From contig JAVBPS010000007.1 in the NCBI GenBank assembly GCA_031549495.1, positions 1 through 64,000 on the forward strand: a DNA stretch of 64,000 nucleotides. Reading direction: 5' to 3'. The position numbers were made by a program, and so were the translations under genes. How positions within the stretch are numbered: position 1 is the stretch's first letter; the number at the start of each line of letters is the position of its first letter. Source of the stretch: JAVBOW01 sp031549495 (GTDB lineage: Bacteria; Bacteroidota; Bacteroidia; Bacteroidales; Rikenellaceae). Of the stretch, positions 34,901-44,221 are shown piece after piece. The notes under the pieces were generated by a model. It saw only the letters and a list, made by a program, of their open reading frames with translations, ran no database searches and was not told the DNA's origin.

Positions 34901-35952
34901 TCCGCAACGACGGGAATGCGATCCCCCAACGTTACCGCGAGGATATCTTCAAACCGTTCGTCCAGTACGGCGCCGACGCCAAACGCTATAACAACAAGGG
35001 GGTGGGGATCGGTCTTTCGCTGGCCCGCACGATCGCCGAACTCCACGGTGGGACCCTCACCCTGTCCGAGCGGACCGACTGCACCGAATTCATCCTGACC
35101 CTCCCCCTGAAACAGAGCCAGGCCGGAGAGCCCGACGCCGATGCGGAGGAGATCCCGGGCGAGGGGCAGCATATCCCCCGGGTGCTGGTGGTCGAGGACA
35201 ACGCCGAACTGTCGGCTTACATGAAGCGCAAGCTGCAACCCGACTACCGGGTGCTGGTCGCCCCGACCGCCGAACGTGCCCTCGAACTGCTTCGCCGGCA
35301 CGAGGTGGACCTGGTCGTGACCGATATCGCGCTCGGGAAGATGAACGGCCTGGAGCTTTGCAAGGCGGTCTGCTCCGATTTCGAACTGTCCCACATCCCG
35401 GTGATCGTCCTTTCCGGGTTCTCGACGCCCAAATCGAAGATCACGGCGATGGAGTACGGGGCGAGCCTGTTCATCGAGAAGCCGTTCAACCTGGAGTACC
35501 TGCAAACATGCATCAAGAACCTGCTCGACAAGCGGGTCGTCGTGAAGGGCGCTTTTCAGAACAGCCCCCTGCCGCTGGCTCCGCACCTCTATAACCCGCC
35601 GGGCAGCGACGCCGAGTTCCTGCGCCAGCTCGATTCGTTCATCATGGCCAACCTGAGCGATCCCGATCTGTCGAACGACCAGCTGGCCAAGGCGTTCTAC
35701 CTGAGTAAATCGACCCTGATCCGCAAAATAAAGGGTCTTCTGGATACTACCCCCAACGATTACATCCGCAACAAACGGCTGATGGTCGCTGCGCAGATGC
35801 TATCCAACGGACAGCACCGCATCAACGAGGTTTGCTACTCGGTGGGCTTCAATACGCCCTCCTATTTCGCGAAATGTTTCCGGAAACACTACGGGATGCT
35901 CCCCGCCGAGTACATGGAGAAGCGTCCTGAGGCCGATTTGGGCCAAAACTGA
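31927..35952 (+). CDS. Hybrid two-component system regulator (HTCS), PUL-B
   Basis: The 1341-residue protein is a paralogue of the HTCS at 24854 with the same order: signal, Reg_prop propeller (DAQGFIWMATPDGLNRYDG and many similar repeats) and Y_Y_Y domain (FYSNIPAGRYTLRVKG). A membrane segment, HisKA (FFSNVVHEIKTPLT), HATPase (LLHNAVKYAGS, GIGLSLARTI), receiver (VTDIALGKMNG) and AraC domain (CYSVGFNTPSYFAKCF) follow. ATG 31948, seven codons downstream, gives a tighter signal peptide and is an alternative start. It probably activates the susC operon that begins 157 bp later, in response to a PUL-B breakdown product. All key phosphorelay residues are present. Confidence 0.95.
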   Translation: MKAEHLYMKRSAGILLCLLTLFVFTAREIRASHTDRLYFNHLKASNSGLSYDCVYDIIQDAQGFIWMATPDGLNRYDGSRFRTYRKEETGLNTDFVISLCEDDRGDLWVGTDCGVSICDAHTGRFIPFDRLSDQRTSVSGKVISISKDREGTIWMAVSGQGLFSYCRESDELKNYFVDREGQTLPSNISAICFDSDGVCWISAYFSNLYRADKEMKTITPVSFPSGGEAFRGDNVVKIVEGHNNALYVATANLGVCEISPQRDRMKVLISNSDTRFTPEKMFLDRNCDLWISTMRGVYVYNTISGRQRYLCMDKRDQFSLSDNRIHTVFIDNADGVWVGTHTGGVSYAGAFQKNFDKYYSEQGAPLTDCMARGFAEDETGRVWVLTDNAGLLTFDPRTRELQRYRNDRLTGGCHRICYDGDGKFWLGSINGLFRLDVRTGQVRSYSHDERLSPPRYNNICVLRRTSRGNLLVGTTLGVMQYDRLGDRFTALPLLDGVFVTDLIEDSGGDFWVGTYGNGLMRYDPQRELVTKHYVNRPGDSRSLPSDKVRSVSEDRIGRIWTTTFGGGFCLFDKQSDDFSVYNRSTLDMPLSNICYRIIEDDEGKLWVPSSRGLVCFTPETQQAKVYTTVDGLLNSEFDNHSSLRTEDGTIYFGSADGFIMFDPKKFYADKKIPGIVVTDLYIGDRVQRPGGKDSPLNCRIDRTRSVALSARQNSFGFGFALLGSASPAGNTVLCMLEGYDKEWVKASDDNTVFYSNIPAGRYTLRVKGVSGNGLWNDTHPPVVITVAQKFYKSTAAILAYVVLTMILVALCVHYLYRKALKREQTRQEEYARDREIELFDEKMAFFSNVVHEIKTPLTLIRAPMQNILASEECGEGIRDDLKIIGNSTDYLTKLVNELLDYVRLERHGYILDRCDIDLVEKIDFLGFNFSETAKGNRIALSFLHADEQVMISADESGLMKILYNLLHNAVKYAGSYIEVEMKCDGEHVVVSFRNDGNAIPQRYREDIFKPFVQYGADAKRYNNKGVGIGLSLARTIAELHGGTLTLSERTDCTEFILTLPLKQSQAGEPDADAEEIPGEGQHIPRVLVVEDNAELSAYMKRKLQPDYRVLVAPTAERALELLRRHEVDLVVTDIALGKMNGLELCKAVCSDFELSHIPVIVLSGFSTPKSKITAMEYGASLFIEKPFNLEYLQTCIKNLLDKRVVVKGAFQNSPLPLAPHLYNPPGSDAEFLRQLDSFIMANLSDPDLSNDQLAKAFYLSKSTLIRKIKGLLDTTPNDYIRNKRLMVAAQMLSNGQHRINEVCYSVGFNTPSYFAKCFRKHYGMLPAEYMEKRPEADLGQN

Positions 35953-36109
35953 GCGGCTGTTCCCTCAATTGACATTTTTGTTCTACTCCGGACCGTCTTA
36001 AAACACGAATTTTGGAGTACGGGCCCGGCGCCATGCCGGCCGCATAACCACGGACTTTCGCAGGTCGCACCGAATACTAACGGATCTACTAACTTTTAAC
36101 CAATGTCTT

Positions 36110-39100
36110 ATGGCTCTATTTAAACAACGGTTCGTTTTGGTTGTTTTCCTGCTGGCCGCCCATGCGGTCCTTGCACAACAACCGACCAGGATCCAGGGAA
36201 GGGTCTTCGACGAGGCGCAACAGCCTATTGTCGGAGCGTCGGTGAACAACGCCGATACGCACCGGAGCGTGAGCACCGATGCGAAAGGTCATTTTGAAAT
36301 TGAATGCGCCCCCGGCGCGACGCTCACCGTGAGCGCCCCGGGTAAGGCGACCCAGAGTGTCGCGATCGGAAAGCGTACCTATATAGAGGTGACGCTGATG
36401 GCCGAGGTACTTGAAATGGACGACGTGGTGGTGGTCGGTTACGGCACCCAGAAACGTGTCAACGTGACGGGCGCCGTCTCGACGGTCAATTACGCCAAGG
36501 AGGCCGCTTCCCGTCCCCTGACCACGGCCGCCCAGGCCCTTACCGGCACCAGCGCCGGCCTGAACGTCTACCAGCCTTCGGGCAAGCCCGGGGCGGAGGG
36601 TGTGGTGATGCGCATCCGCGGCATCGGCACGCTCAACGATTCGGCGCCGCTGATCATCGTCGACGGTTTCGAGACGGCCCTGGGCAACGTCAACCCCGAC
36701 GATATCGAGACCGTCTCGATCCTTAAGGACGCCGCTTCCTGCGCCATCTACGGTACCCGGGGCGCCAACGGCGTGGTGCTGATCACCACCAAGACCGCTA
36801 AGAAGGGGCACGCGACGGTCTCCCTGAGCGGTATGCTCGCGTTCAATAAGCCCCAGCACAAGATCGGCCTGATCAGCAACTACGCCGATTACATGGAGCT
36901 GATGAACGAGTCGGCCGAGAACATCGACCTCCCCTCGCTCCCCTTTTCCCAGGCCATGATCGACCTGTGGCGTGAGAAGTCCAAGGATCCCAACGGGATC
37001 GCCGATTCGGGCTACCCCAACTACGTGGCCTATCCCAACGTCGACTGGATGGACGCCGTGTTCGACACCAAGGTATACCAGAAGTACAACCTTACGGCCA
37101 ACGGTTCGACCGGCGACGTGACCTACCTGATCTCGATGTCCTACATGGACAACCCGGGGGTGATGATGAAGTCGGGCCTGGAACAGTTCTCCCTGAGGGG
37201 CAACATAACCGCCAGGGTCAATAAATGGCTGGAACTCGGAACCAAGATATACGGGTACGAAAACTCCCGCGAGCTGAACGACCTGGCCGGCGCTTTCTCC
37301 TACATGTCCCGGGCGGTACCCGGCATCTATCCCTACTACGATGGCAAATACGGCTGGATGGAGAACCCCGAGCAGAGCACTAACTCGCGCAACAACCTCT
37401 ATTTTACCGATCGTGTGGAGGGGCATGAGAAGATCCATTACAGTAACGCGACGGTCTTCGCCAACGTCAAGTTGCCCTACAACATCAAGAACACCACCTC
37501 CTTCAACTACATCCGCCAGGCCAACGAGTACAAGTACAACTCGCGCCGCCTCGACGCATTCTCGTTCCGCACCGGCGAATGGGCGTACAAGTACCAGGAC
37601 CTGAGCAAGCTGCTGCTCAGGGTGAACAATTCGCACCGGATGCGCTGGACCTTCCTGAATACCCTGGACTGGGCCGGGAGCTACTGCAAGCACGATATAA
37701 CGGCCCTGGCCGGTTTCGAGGCGATGTACTACAATATGAACAACGCCAACACCGAGAAGAACGGCCTGATGAACGACAGCCAGGTGGAACTCAACACGGT
37801 CACCAATATGGTGGCGATCACCGGCACCCAGACCGACAACTCCTCCGCCTCGGTCTTCGGACGCGTCACCTATGCCTACGACAACCGCTATCTGCTGGAG
37901 GGGAACCTCCGCTACGACGCCTCGTCGCGTTTCGGTCCCGACTTCCGCTGGGGTTTCTTCCCCTCGGTCTCGGCCGGCTGGCGCGTTTCGCAGGAGGCAT
38001 TCATGAAGGGATCGGGCTTCGATAACCTCAAGCTGCGCGCCTCGTGGGGTAAGCTGGGTAACAACAGCATGGGTGACTACCCGTACCAGGCCACCTACGC
38101 CGCCGGGTCCGAGTACTCCTTCGGGGGCAAGCAGGTCTCCGGCCTGGTCGGCACCCTGTCCAACACGCTGCTCCACTGGGAGGAAACCGCCACGACCGAC
38201 GTGGGCGTCGAGGTGGGCATCCTTCGGAACCGCCTGACCGTGGAGGCCGACTATTACAACCGGTACACCAGCGGCATCCTTTATGCGGCCCCCATCTACG
38301 CCACGATCGGCGCCAAGTCGCCCCCCGTCCAGAACATCTGCGAGATGGCCAACAACGGCGTGGAATTGACCATAGGCTGGCGCGACAAGCTCAAGAACGG
38401 ATTCAGTTACGGCGTCTCGGCCAACTTCACCCGCAACTACAACGAGGTGACCAGTTACAAAGGCTCGCTCCAGGCCGGCTGGGTGACCGACGCCAACGGT
38501 TTCCGCAGTTACCAGACCAACATCGGCGACGTGACCACCGGCACCGGTACACTGCGCATCATGGAGGGCAAACTGCTCAACGAGTTCTTCCTTCTGAACA
38601 CTTACTCGGGTAACGGCAGTCATTTCTTCGCCGACGGCTCGGTCAATCCCCAGGGCGGGCCCAAAGACGGTATGATCCGCACCCCGCAGGACATGGAGTG
38701 GATCAAGGCGATGGTCGCCGCGGGCAACAGCTTCCTGCCCAACAAGGAGATCGGTAAGAAGGGGATCTGGTACGGCGACATGATCTATGCCGACACCAAC
38801 GGCGACGGGATCTACGGCGGCGAGGACGACTACACCTTCCAGAACGTCTCGAGGACCCCCAAATTCTACTACGGCTTCAACCTGAACGCCTCGTGGAAGG
38901 GCTTCGACTTCTCGATGCTGTGGGCCGGTGCGGGTGGCAGCGCGCTCTACTGGCGCCACGGGGGCTTCAACTCCTACTCGACGCGCGCCGACCTGAGCAT
39001 CGGTAGGGAGATCGCCTACGACCACTACTTCTACGATCCGGAGAATCCCACCGATCCCCGTACCAACATCGACTCGAAGCACGGCCGCCTGACCATGAAC

Positions 39101-39370
39101 TACGGTACCGAGCAGAACGGCGGAACGAACTACTCGACCCATTGGCTCTACAAGGCCGACTACCTGAAACTGAAGAATGTGACCCTCGGCTATACGCTGC
39201 CCAAGAGATGGCTCCGCAAGGTGGGCATCCAGGATGTGCGCCTGTTCGTGAGCGGCGACAACCTGCTGACCATCACCGACTATCCGGGGATGGATCCCGA
39301 AATCCTCGACTCGATGGAGTTTTACGCCAACCTGATGCAGATCTCGATGGGTATCAATATCAAATTCTAA
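36110..39370 (+). CDS. SusC-like TonB-dependent transporter (PUL-B)
   Basis: The 1086-residue protein has a signal peptide (ending VLAQ) and a carboxypeptidase-like domain (RIQGRVFDEAQQPIVGAS). The plug has DVVVVGYGTQKR, VMRIRGIGTLND and IYGTRGANGVVLITTK, and the beta-barrel ends in IKF. It is about 100 residues longer than the PUL-A SusC, mainly in the barrel loops, so it probably has a different specificity. The 157-bp upstream region has no convincing -7/-33 pair. It heads a plus-strand operon of six genes. Confidence 0.96.
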   Translation: MALFKQRFVLVVFLLAAHAVLAQQPTRIQGRVFDEAQQPIVGASVNNADTHRSVSTDAKGHFEIECAPGATLTVSAPGKATQSVAIGKRTYIEVTLMAEVLEMDDVVVVGYGTQKRVNVTGAVSTVNYAKEAASRPLTTAAQALTGTSAGLNVYQPSGKPGAEGVVMRIRGIGTLNDSAPLIIVDGFETALGNVNPDDIETVSILKDAASCAIYGTRGANGVVLITTKTAKKGHATVSLSGMLAFNKPQHKIGLISNYADYMELMNESAENIDLPSLPFSQAMIDLWREKSKDPNGIADSGYPNYVAYPNVDWMDAVFDTKVYQKYNLTANGSTGDVTYLISMSYMDNPGVMMKSGLEQFSLRGNITARVNKWLELGTKIYGYENSRELNDLAGAFSYMSRAVPGIYPYYDGKYGWMENPEQSTNSRNNLYFTDRVEGHEKIHYSNATVFANVKLPYNIKNTTSFNYIRQANEYKYNSRRLDAFSFRTGEWAYKYQDLSKLLLRVNNSHRMRWTFLNTLDWAGSYCKHDITALAGFEAMYYNMNNANTEKNGLMNDSQVELNTVTNMVAITGTQTDNSSASVFGRVTYAYDNRYLLEGNLRYDASSRFGPDFRWGFFPSVSAGWRVSQEAFMKGSGFDNLKLRASWGKLGNNSMGDYPYQATYAAGSEYSFGGKQVSGLVGTLSNTLLHWEETATTDVGVEVGILRNRLTVEADYYNRYTSGILYAAPIYATIGAKSPPVQNICEMANNGVELTIGWRDKLKNGFSYGVSANFTRNYNEVTSYKGSLQAGWVTDANGFRSYQTNIGDVTTGTGTLRIMEGKLLNEFFLLNTYSGNGSHFFADGSVNPQGGPKDGMIRTPQDMEWIKAMVAAGNSFLPNKEIGKKGIWYGDMIYADTNGDGIYGGEDDYTFQNVSRTPKFYYGFNLNASWKGFDFSMLWAGAGGSALYWRHGGFNSYSTRADLSIGREIAYDHYFYDPENPTDPRTNIDSKHGRLTMNYGTEQNGGTNYSTHWLYKADYLKLKNVTLGYTLPKRWLRKVGIQDVRLFVSGDNLLTITDYPGMDPEILDSMEFYANLMQISMGINIKF

Positions 39371-39383
39371 AAACGGGCGAATC

Positions 39384-41141
39384 ATGAAAAAACTTATATT
39401 TTTATTGACGGTCGTTGCGACGGGGTTTGGCTGTGAAGATTTCCTCAACCGCAATCCCTACGACGAAGTAAGCTCGGGCACCGTATTCGAACAGGCCGCC
39501 GAGGCCGAAGCGACCGTGGTGGGCGCGTACAGCAACCTGAGGTATCACTACACCAACTACGGGCGCGAAATCCTCAACTGGGACGCCTTCTCTTCGGTGA
39601 TCGATCCCACCGACGCCCACATTTTCCTCAACTATTCCTACCTGACCGGCACGATCCAGCCCAACGACGCTTCGTTCCTGACCTATTGGAAACGCTTCTA
39701 TGAGGGGATCAACCGCGCCAACGACGTGATCAACAACATCGGGCAGACCCCCGGGCTGAGCGATGCGGTGAAAGCGCAGCGGATCGCCGAGTGCAAATTC
39801 ATCCGCGCCTACCAGTATTACTACCTCAACTGCCTCTGGGGCGGTGTTCCAGTCTATATGGAAAACCTGAACATTCCCGAGTACACCCGCGGGCGGACTT
39901 CGCAACAGGACGTATGGGGCGTCATCGTCGGCGACCTGACCGACTGCATCAACACCGAGGCTCTACCCGGCAAGATCGCCTCCACGAGCGCCGATTACGG
40001 CCGCATCACCAAAGGGGCCGCCTACACGCTCCGCGGGAAGGTCTATATGTGGCTCCAGCGGTACGATCTGGCCGAAGCCGATTTCCGCAAGGTGGGCGAA
40101 CTGGGTTACGCGCTCTACACGGGCTCCTACGCCGACCTGTTCAAACTGGCCCAGGAGAGGTGCAACGAGATGATCTTCAGTATCCAGATGGAGGAGATCT
40201 CCGGCGGCGGCAACACGTTCAGCTCCACCTACGGAAACCGTATGACCGCGGGCGGGGGCAACTCGTCGTTCTTTATGAACACGCGCTTCGTCGAGTCGTA
40301 CGAGTGGGCCGACGGCAAGCCGTTCGACTGGAACGACGTGATCCCCGGTTATAACGCCATGGCCCCCAAGGCCCGCAGCGTCTATTTCCTGCGCGACGGC
40401 ATCACCTCGGCCGAGCAGGTGGTCATGGAGACCTACGGGGCCGACATGAGCAAGTACCTCGCTTCGGGCAACGAGGCGCGCATCGTGGCCGCCTACACCG
40501 GGCGCGACCCGAGGCTGGCCGCCACCGCCATCACGCCTTACGCGATCTATTCGGGCGGTTTCTCCGGTGCCGCGATCAACTATGCGACCCGGTGGCCCTT
40601 CCGCAGCAGCGGCTCCGCGCCCTACGATTTGCAGACCAACTCGAACAGTCACATGCTCTATTCGATCCGCAAGTTCGTCACCTCGGGCCGCGAGTTCACC
40701 AACGTCTATTTCAATCCCGTCGACGTTCCGGTGTTCCGCTATGCCGACGTGTTGCTCTCGCTGGCCGAAGCGCTCAACGAGCAGGGCAAATACCTGGAAG
40801 CCATCCCGTTCGTCAACATGGTACGCAACCGGGCCGGGGTCGCTCCGCTCAACGAGGCGGGCAATACCTATGTGTCCGTCAGCAGTTCAACCCAACTGCG
40901 CCCCCGCATCCGCAACGAGCGCAAATGGGAACTCGCCGGCGAAATGCAGCTCTATTTCGACGAGCTGCGGTGGGGAACGTGGAAGGCCGACAAGTTCGAC
41001 AACGGCAACGGATTGCTCGAAGTCTGGGGCGCACCGGTCTACAACTATAACTGGGGCGGGTCGGCCTACCTGAAATGGGCGCTCCCCTCTTCCGAGTGCG
41101 AGAAGAACAAGAACCTCGTCCAGAACGACGGCTGGCTGTAA
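39384..41141 (+). CDS. SusD-like outer-membrane glycan-binding lipoprotein (PUL-B)
   Basis: The 585-residue lipoprotein (GFGC, Cys17) begins EDFLNRNPYDEVSSGTVFE, the classic SusD/RagB N-terminus. Helical repeats follow (AECKFIRAYQYYYLNCLWGGVP), and the C-terminal core has FRYADVLLSLAEALNEQG, VRNRAGV and IRNERKWELAGEMQLYFDEL. It is 13 bp from susC and about 95 residues longer than the PUL-A SusD. Like its SusC, that suggests different ligands for the two PULs. Confidence 0.95.
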   Translation: MKKLIFLLTVVATGFGCEDFLNRNPYDEVSSGTVFEQAAEAEATVVGAYSNLRYHYTNYGREILNWDAFSSVIDPTDAHIFLNYSYLTGTIQPNDASFLTYWKRFYEGINRANDVINNIGQTPGLSDAVKAQRIAECKFIRAYQYYYLNCLWGGVPVYMENLNIPEYTRGRTSQQDVWGVIVGDLTDCINTEALPGKIASTSADYGRITKGAAYTLRGKVYMWLQRYDLAEADFRKVGELGYALYTGSYADLFKLAQERCNEMIFSIQMEEISGGGNTFSSTYGNRMTAGGGNSSFFMNTRFVESYEWADGKPFDWNDVIPGYNAMAPKARSVYFLRDGITSAEQVVMETYGADMSKYLASGNEARIVAAYTGRDPRLAATAITPYAIYSGGFSGAAINYATRWPFRSSGSAPYDLQTNSNSHMLYSIRKFVTSGREFTNVYFNPVDVPVFRYADVLLSLAEALNEQGKYLEAIPFVNMVRNRAGVAPLNEAGNTYVSVSSSTQLRPRIRNERKWELAGEMQLYFDELRWGTWKADKFDNGNGLLEVWGAPVYNYNWGGSAYLKWALPSSECEKNKNLVQNDGWL

Positions 41142-41163
41142 ATAACGGAAAAGTAAAGGTTTT

Positions 41164-42303
41164 ATGCGACTGTATTTAATGATCGCCTTGATGCTGGCAG
41201 CGTGCGCGCCGGTCGCCGGGGCGAAGAGCCCTTCGGTCACGACCGTCCCTTTCGGACGGTTGTCGACCGGGGAGGAAGTGACGCTCTACCGCCTCGAAAG
41301 CGGTAACGGCTCCAGGGTGGAAGTGATCGACTACGGGTGCCGGGTGGTGCGCATCTGCGTGCCCGACCGCAGGGGCGTGGTCGACGATGTGGTGCCGGGT
41401 TACGGCCGCATCGAGGATTTTGAAACGGGCCGGGAGCGCTTCTTCGGCTGTGTGATCGGCCGCTACGGCAACCGGATCACCGGCGGACGCTTCATGCTGG
41501 ACGGCAAACCGGTGCAGCTTACCCGCAACGAACGCTTCGGCGACTACAGCGGCCATGTCCACGGAGGCGAAAAGGGCTTCGATAGGGTGATGTGGAAAGG
41601 CGATCCGCTTCGCGAAAAGGACCGGGTGGGGGTGCGGTTCACGCGCCTCAGTCCCGACGGCGAGGAGGGCTACCCGGGCAATCTGGATTGCAGCGTGACC
41701 TACTGGTGGAGCCGGGACAACGTGTTAAGGATCGAATACGCCGCTACGACCGATAAACCGACCGTTGTCAACCTCTCCAACCACACCTTCTTCAACCTCA
41801 AAGGGAGCGAAGGGGGCTATGTGATGGACCACATCATCCGGGTCGAAGCGGACGCCTATCTGCCCAACACGGATCGTTTCGTTCCCGTCGGGCCGGTCGA
41901 GCCGGTCGACGGCACCCCGTTCGATATGCGCGAGGCGCACCGGGTCGACTACGCGATCGACACGCCCAACGAGCACCTGCGCACCATGCGCGGATTCTCC
42001 GTGACGTGGGTGCTGCGCAACCAGACCGGCGAACTGGCCCGCGCGGCCGACCTGTGGGAGCCGCGCTGCGGCCGCGGGGTCGAGGCGTGGACCACCGAGC
42101 CGGGGTTGTTGACCTACACCGGCCGCGGGTTCTCCGAAAAGATCGTGGGCAAGGAGGGCCGTCCGCTCGGGAAGTTCGGCGGGATGCTGCTCGAAACGCT
42201 CCACTATCCCGATTCGCCCAACCATCCGGAGTACCCCTCCACCGAGCTCCGGCCGGGGGAGCGGTACACGTCGGCCACCGAATTCAGGTTCTACGTAAAA
42301 TGA
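41164..42303 (+). CDS. Aldose 1-epimerase, PUL-B paralogue
   Basis: The 379-residue GalM-type protein is clearly homologous to the one at 28869. It shares GYGRIEDFETG, IGRYGNRITGG, HVHGGEKGFDRVMW, NLSNHTFFNLKG and LLTYTGRGFSEK. Its signal ends near APVAGA rather than in a convincing lipobox, although Cys14 is available. It converts sugar anomers released by PUL enzymes. It lies 22 bp after susD, and its stop overlaps the start of the BNR gene (ATGA). Confidence 0.93.
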   Translation: MRLYLMIALMLAACAPVAGAKSPSVTTVPFGRLSTGEEVTLYRLESGNGSRVEVIDYGCRVVRICVPDRRGVVDDVVPGYGRIEDFETGRERFFGCVIGRYGNRITGGRFMLDGKPVQLTRNERFGDYSGHVHGGEKGFDRVMWKGDPLREKDRVGVRFTRLSPDGEEGYPGNLDCSVTYWWSRDNVLRIEYAATTDKPTVVNLSNHTFFNLKGSEGGYVMDHIIRVEADAYLPNTDRFVPVGPVEPVDGTPFDMREAHRVDYAIDTPNEHLRTMRGFSVTWVLRNQTGELARAADLWEPRCGRGVEAWTTEPGLLTYTGRGFSEKIVGKEGRPLGKFGGMLLETLHYPDSPNHPEYPSTELRPGERYTSATEFRFYVK

Positions 42304-44099
42304 AAGTTATGAAGCGAATAATGATCCTCTTTACCCTGCCTGTGTTATGCTGCGCCACCTTATGCTGCGGCAAATCGGAATCCGGCCCCGGAAACGGCGG
42401 CGGCTCCGGCGGCGGAACCATCGAACCGCGGGAACTGACCCTCACGCCGTTCGGGCAACTCAACCAGGGAACCCCGTCGGTCAACTCCCATGCGGGCATG
42501 ACCGGCCGGTCGTCGCTGATGATGGATTTCCGCAGCTACACCGAGATCGGCAGAAACCAGGTCAGAGTGGACGCACCGGTCTATCCGCGCGTTAAGAAGA
42601 TGGCCAACGGGCAATATATCCTCTTCTACCACAACAACCAGATCGGCGCCGATATCTACTACGTGCGCAGCTCCGACCTGGTTACCTGGACGGGAGGGGA
42701 GCGGTTGTTCGCCCGCCACTCCATCACCGACTCTTCGGGGGCGACCAACGAACGGCGCTTCGCGACCTGCAACGCGGTGGTGCTCTCCAACGGCGATATC
42801 CTGGCGGTGGCCTCCTACCGGGCGAACACCAATTTCCGGAACTTGCCCATGGATAACGGCCTGATCATGCGCCGCAGTACCGACAACGGCGAGACGTGGA
42901 GCACGGCGGTCGAGATCTACCGGGGCACCAATTGGGAACCCCACCTGCTGCAACTCCCCTCTGGCGAGATCCACTGCTACTTCACCAACTCGGCCAACGT
43001 GGGCGACGCTCCACATACATACGACTCGGGCACCTCGATGATCGTTTCGACCGATAATGGCGCGACCTGGACCCCTTCGTTCGGCAACCAGCCTTACAAG
43101 GTGATCCGCCTTCGGTACGGCCAGACGGATGCCGGCGTCGGCCTGTTCACCGACCAGATGCCGGGTGTGATCAAGCTCAATAACAGCAGGCAACTGGTCG
43201 CCGCGCTCGAATCGCACAACCCCGCATCGGCCAACTACTACCTTTCGCTGGCCTATTCCGATTCCGCAGGCGAGTGGGCCCATCTGAACGATGACCAGCA
43301 AGGCCCCGCCGACCGCAACAATTACATCTACCTGGGAGCCGCGCCGAGCCTGGCCCAGTTCCCCTCGGGTGAGACCGTGCTCTCCTATAACCAGTCCTCG
43401 CGCTTCACGCTCCGTCTGGGCGACGAGGGCGCCCGCAACTTCGGGGAGATGTATACCCCTTTCCCAAAAACGGGCTACTGGGGGACGCTCGAACCCATCG
43501 ACGCTCACCGGATCATCGGCTCGATGCACACCTCCGGGGCCATTATGATGGCGCGATTCAATCTCAACCACGGCATCAGGGCCTCTAACCGGACGGTCGC
43601 CGTGGACGGCGACAACCGGGAGTGGCTTCCTACGGACGAGGCCATCTTCGTCGGGGGAAAATCCCAGGCGCAGGGGACGCTGCGGTGCGCAGCCGATGCC
43701 CAGAACGTCTATTTCCTGGTAGAGGTGCTCGACGCGGCGGTCTCCAAGGACGATTACGCGGTCATTTACCTCTCGCCCGAGGTGGAGAACAACACGGTCG
43801 GCTCCCAGGCCCGCCGGGTAAGGGTCTCCTATGCCGGAGTGAAGAGCACCGACCACTACGCCGGAGGATGGAAGGAGACGGCGATGAGCGCGACGGCGAA
43901 GGGCGCCTACGACACATCGGGCGATGCCGCGACCGACGGGTACCTGGTCGAAGTGGCCATCCCGAAGTCGCAACTCGGCATTGCCTCGGGCAGGTTGCTG
44001 GTCAACTTCGCGATCTTCGACACCGTGGGCGGCGAGGACGCCGTCTGGAGCACCTCTTCCAAAAACATGGCAGGGTGGCTGCCCGTAAGTGGTTTGTAA
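42300..44099 (+). CDS. BNR/Asp-box beta-propeller lipoprotein with CBM9-like C-terminus (PUL-B, first)
   Basis: Start 42300 overlaps the epimerase stop (ATG 42309 is an alternative) and gives about 599 residues with a lipoprotein signal (several cysteines, LCCGKS). The propeller has YPRVKKMANG, Asp-boxes STDNGETWST and STDNGATWTP, and WEPHLLQLPSGEIHCYF. A CBM9-like domain starts near VAVDGDNREWLPTDEAIFVG. It matches the PUL-A proteins at 16575 and 9381 most closely. It is probably a surface hydrolase or glycan-binding propeller; the substrate is not deducible. Confidence 0.8.
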   Translation: MKVMKRIMILFTLPVLCCATLCCGKSESGPGNGGGSGGGTIEPRELTLTPFGQLNQGTPSVNSHAGMTGRSSLMMDFRSYTEIGRNQVRVDAPVYPRVKKMANGQYILFYHNNQIGADIYYVRSSDLVTWTGGERLFARHSITDSSGATNERRFATCNAVVLSNGDILAVASYRANTNFRNLPMDNGLIMRRSTDNGETWSTAVEIYRGTNWEPHLLQLPSGEIHCYFTNSANVGDAPHTYDSGTSMIVSTDNGATWTPSFGNQPYKVIRLRYGQTDAGVGLFTDQMPGVIKLNNSRQLVAALESHNPASANYYLSLAYSDSAGEWAHLNDDQQGPADRNNYIYLGAAPSLAQFPSGETVLSYNQSSRFTLRLGDEGARNFGEMYTPFPKTGYWGTLEPIDAHRIIGSMHTSGAIMMARFNLNHGIRASNRTVAVDGDNREWLPTDEAIFVGGKSQAQGTLRCAADAQNVYFLVEVLDAAVSKDDYAVIYLSPEVENNTVGSQARRVRVSYAGVKSTDHYAGGWKETAMSATAKGAYDTSGDAATDGYLVEVAIPKSQLGIASGRLLVNFAIFDTVGGEDAVWSTSSKNMAGWLPVSGL

Positions 44100-44134
44100 C
44101 ACGATACAAGAAACGGTTCGCCGACGGTATGGCG

Positions 44135-44167
44135 GGTGTTGCGATTTTCGGCCGGATTCGCAATACC
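44135..44167. other. Intergenic hairpin before the PUL-B DUF5107-TPR gene
   Basis: GGTGTTGCGA (44135-44144) pairs with TCGCAATACC (44158-44167) with one mismatch. It lies in the 122-bp spacer inside the PUL-B operon, the counterpart of the spacer that carries a palindromic repeat upstream of the PUL-A DUF5107 gene. A role in mRNA processing or partial termination is possible. Confidence 0.35.
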
Positions 44168-44221
44168 TGAGGCCTTCCGTGGACCTTCCGGATAACATGT
44201 AAAACAAAAAAAACGATAACG

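Noticed and set aside
31969..35586. A 1205-codon minus-strand open frame opposite the PUL-B HTCS
   Set aside because: It is an antisense shadow created by high-GC codon use of a clearly homologous HTCS gene; it has no recognisable domain.
36116..39454. A 1112-codon minus-strand open frame opposite susC
   Set aside because: Antisense shadow; the plus strand encodes an unambiguous SusC-like protein, and the shadow is Val/Gly/His/Asp-rich without domains.
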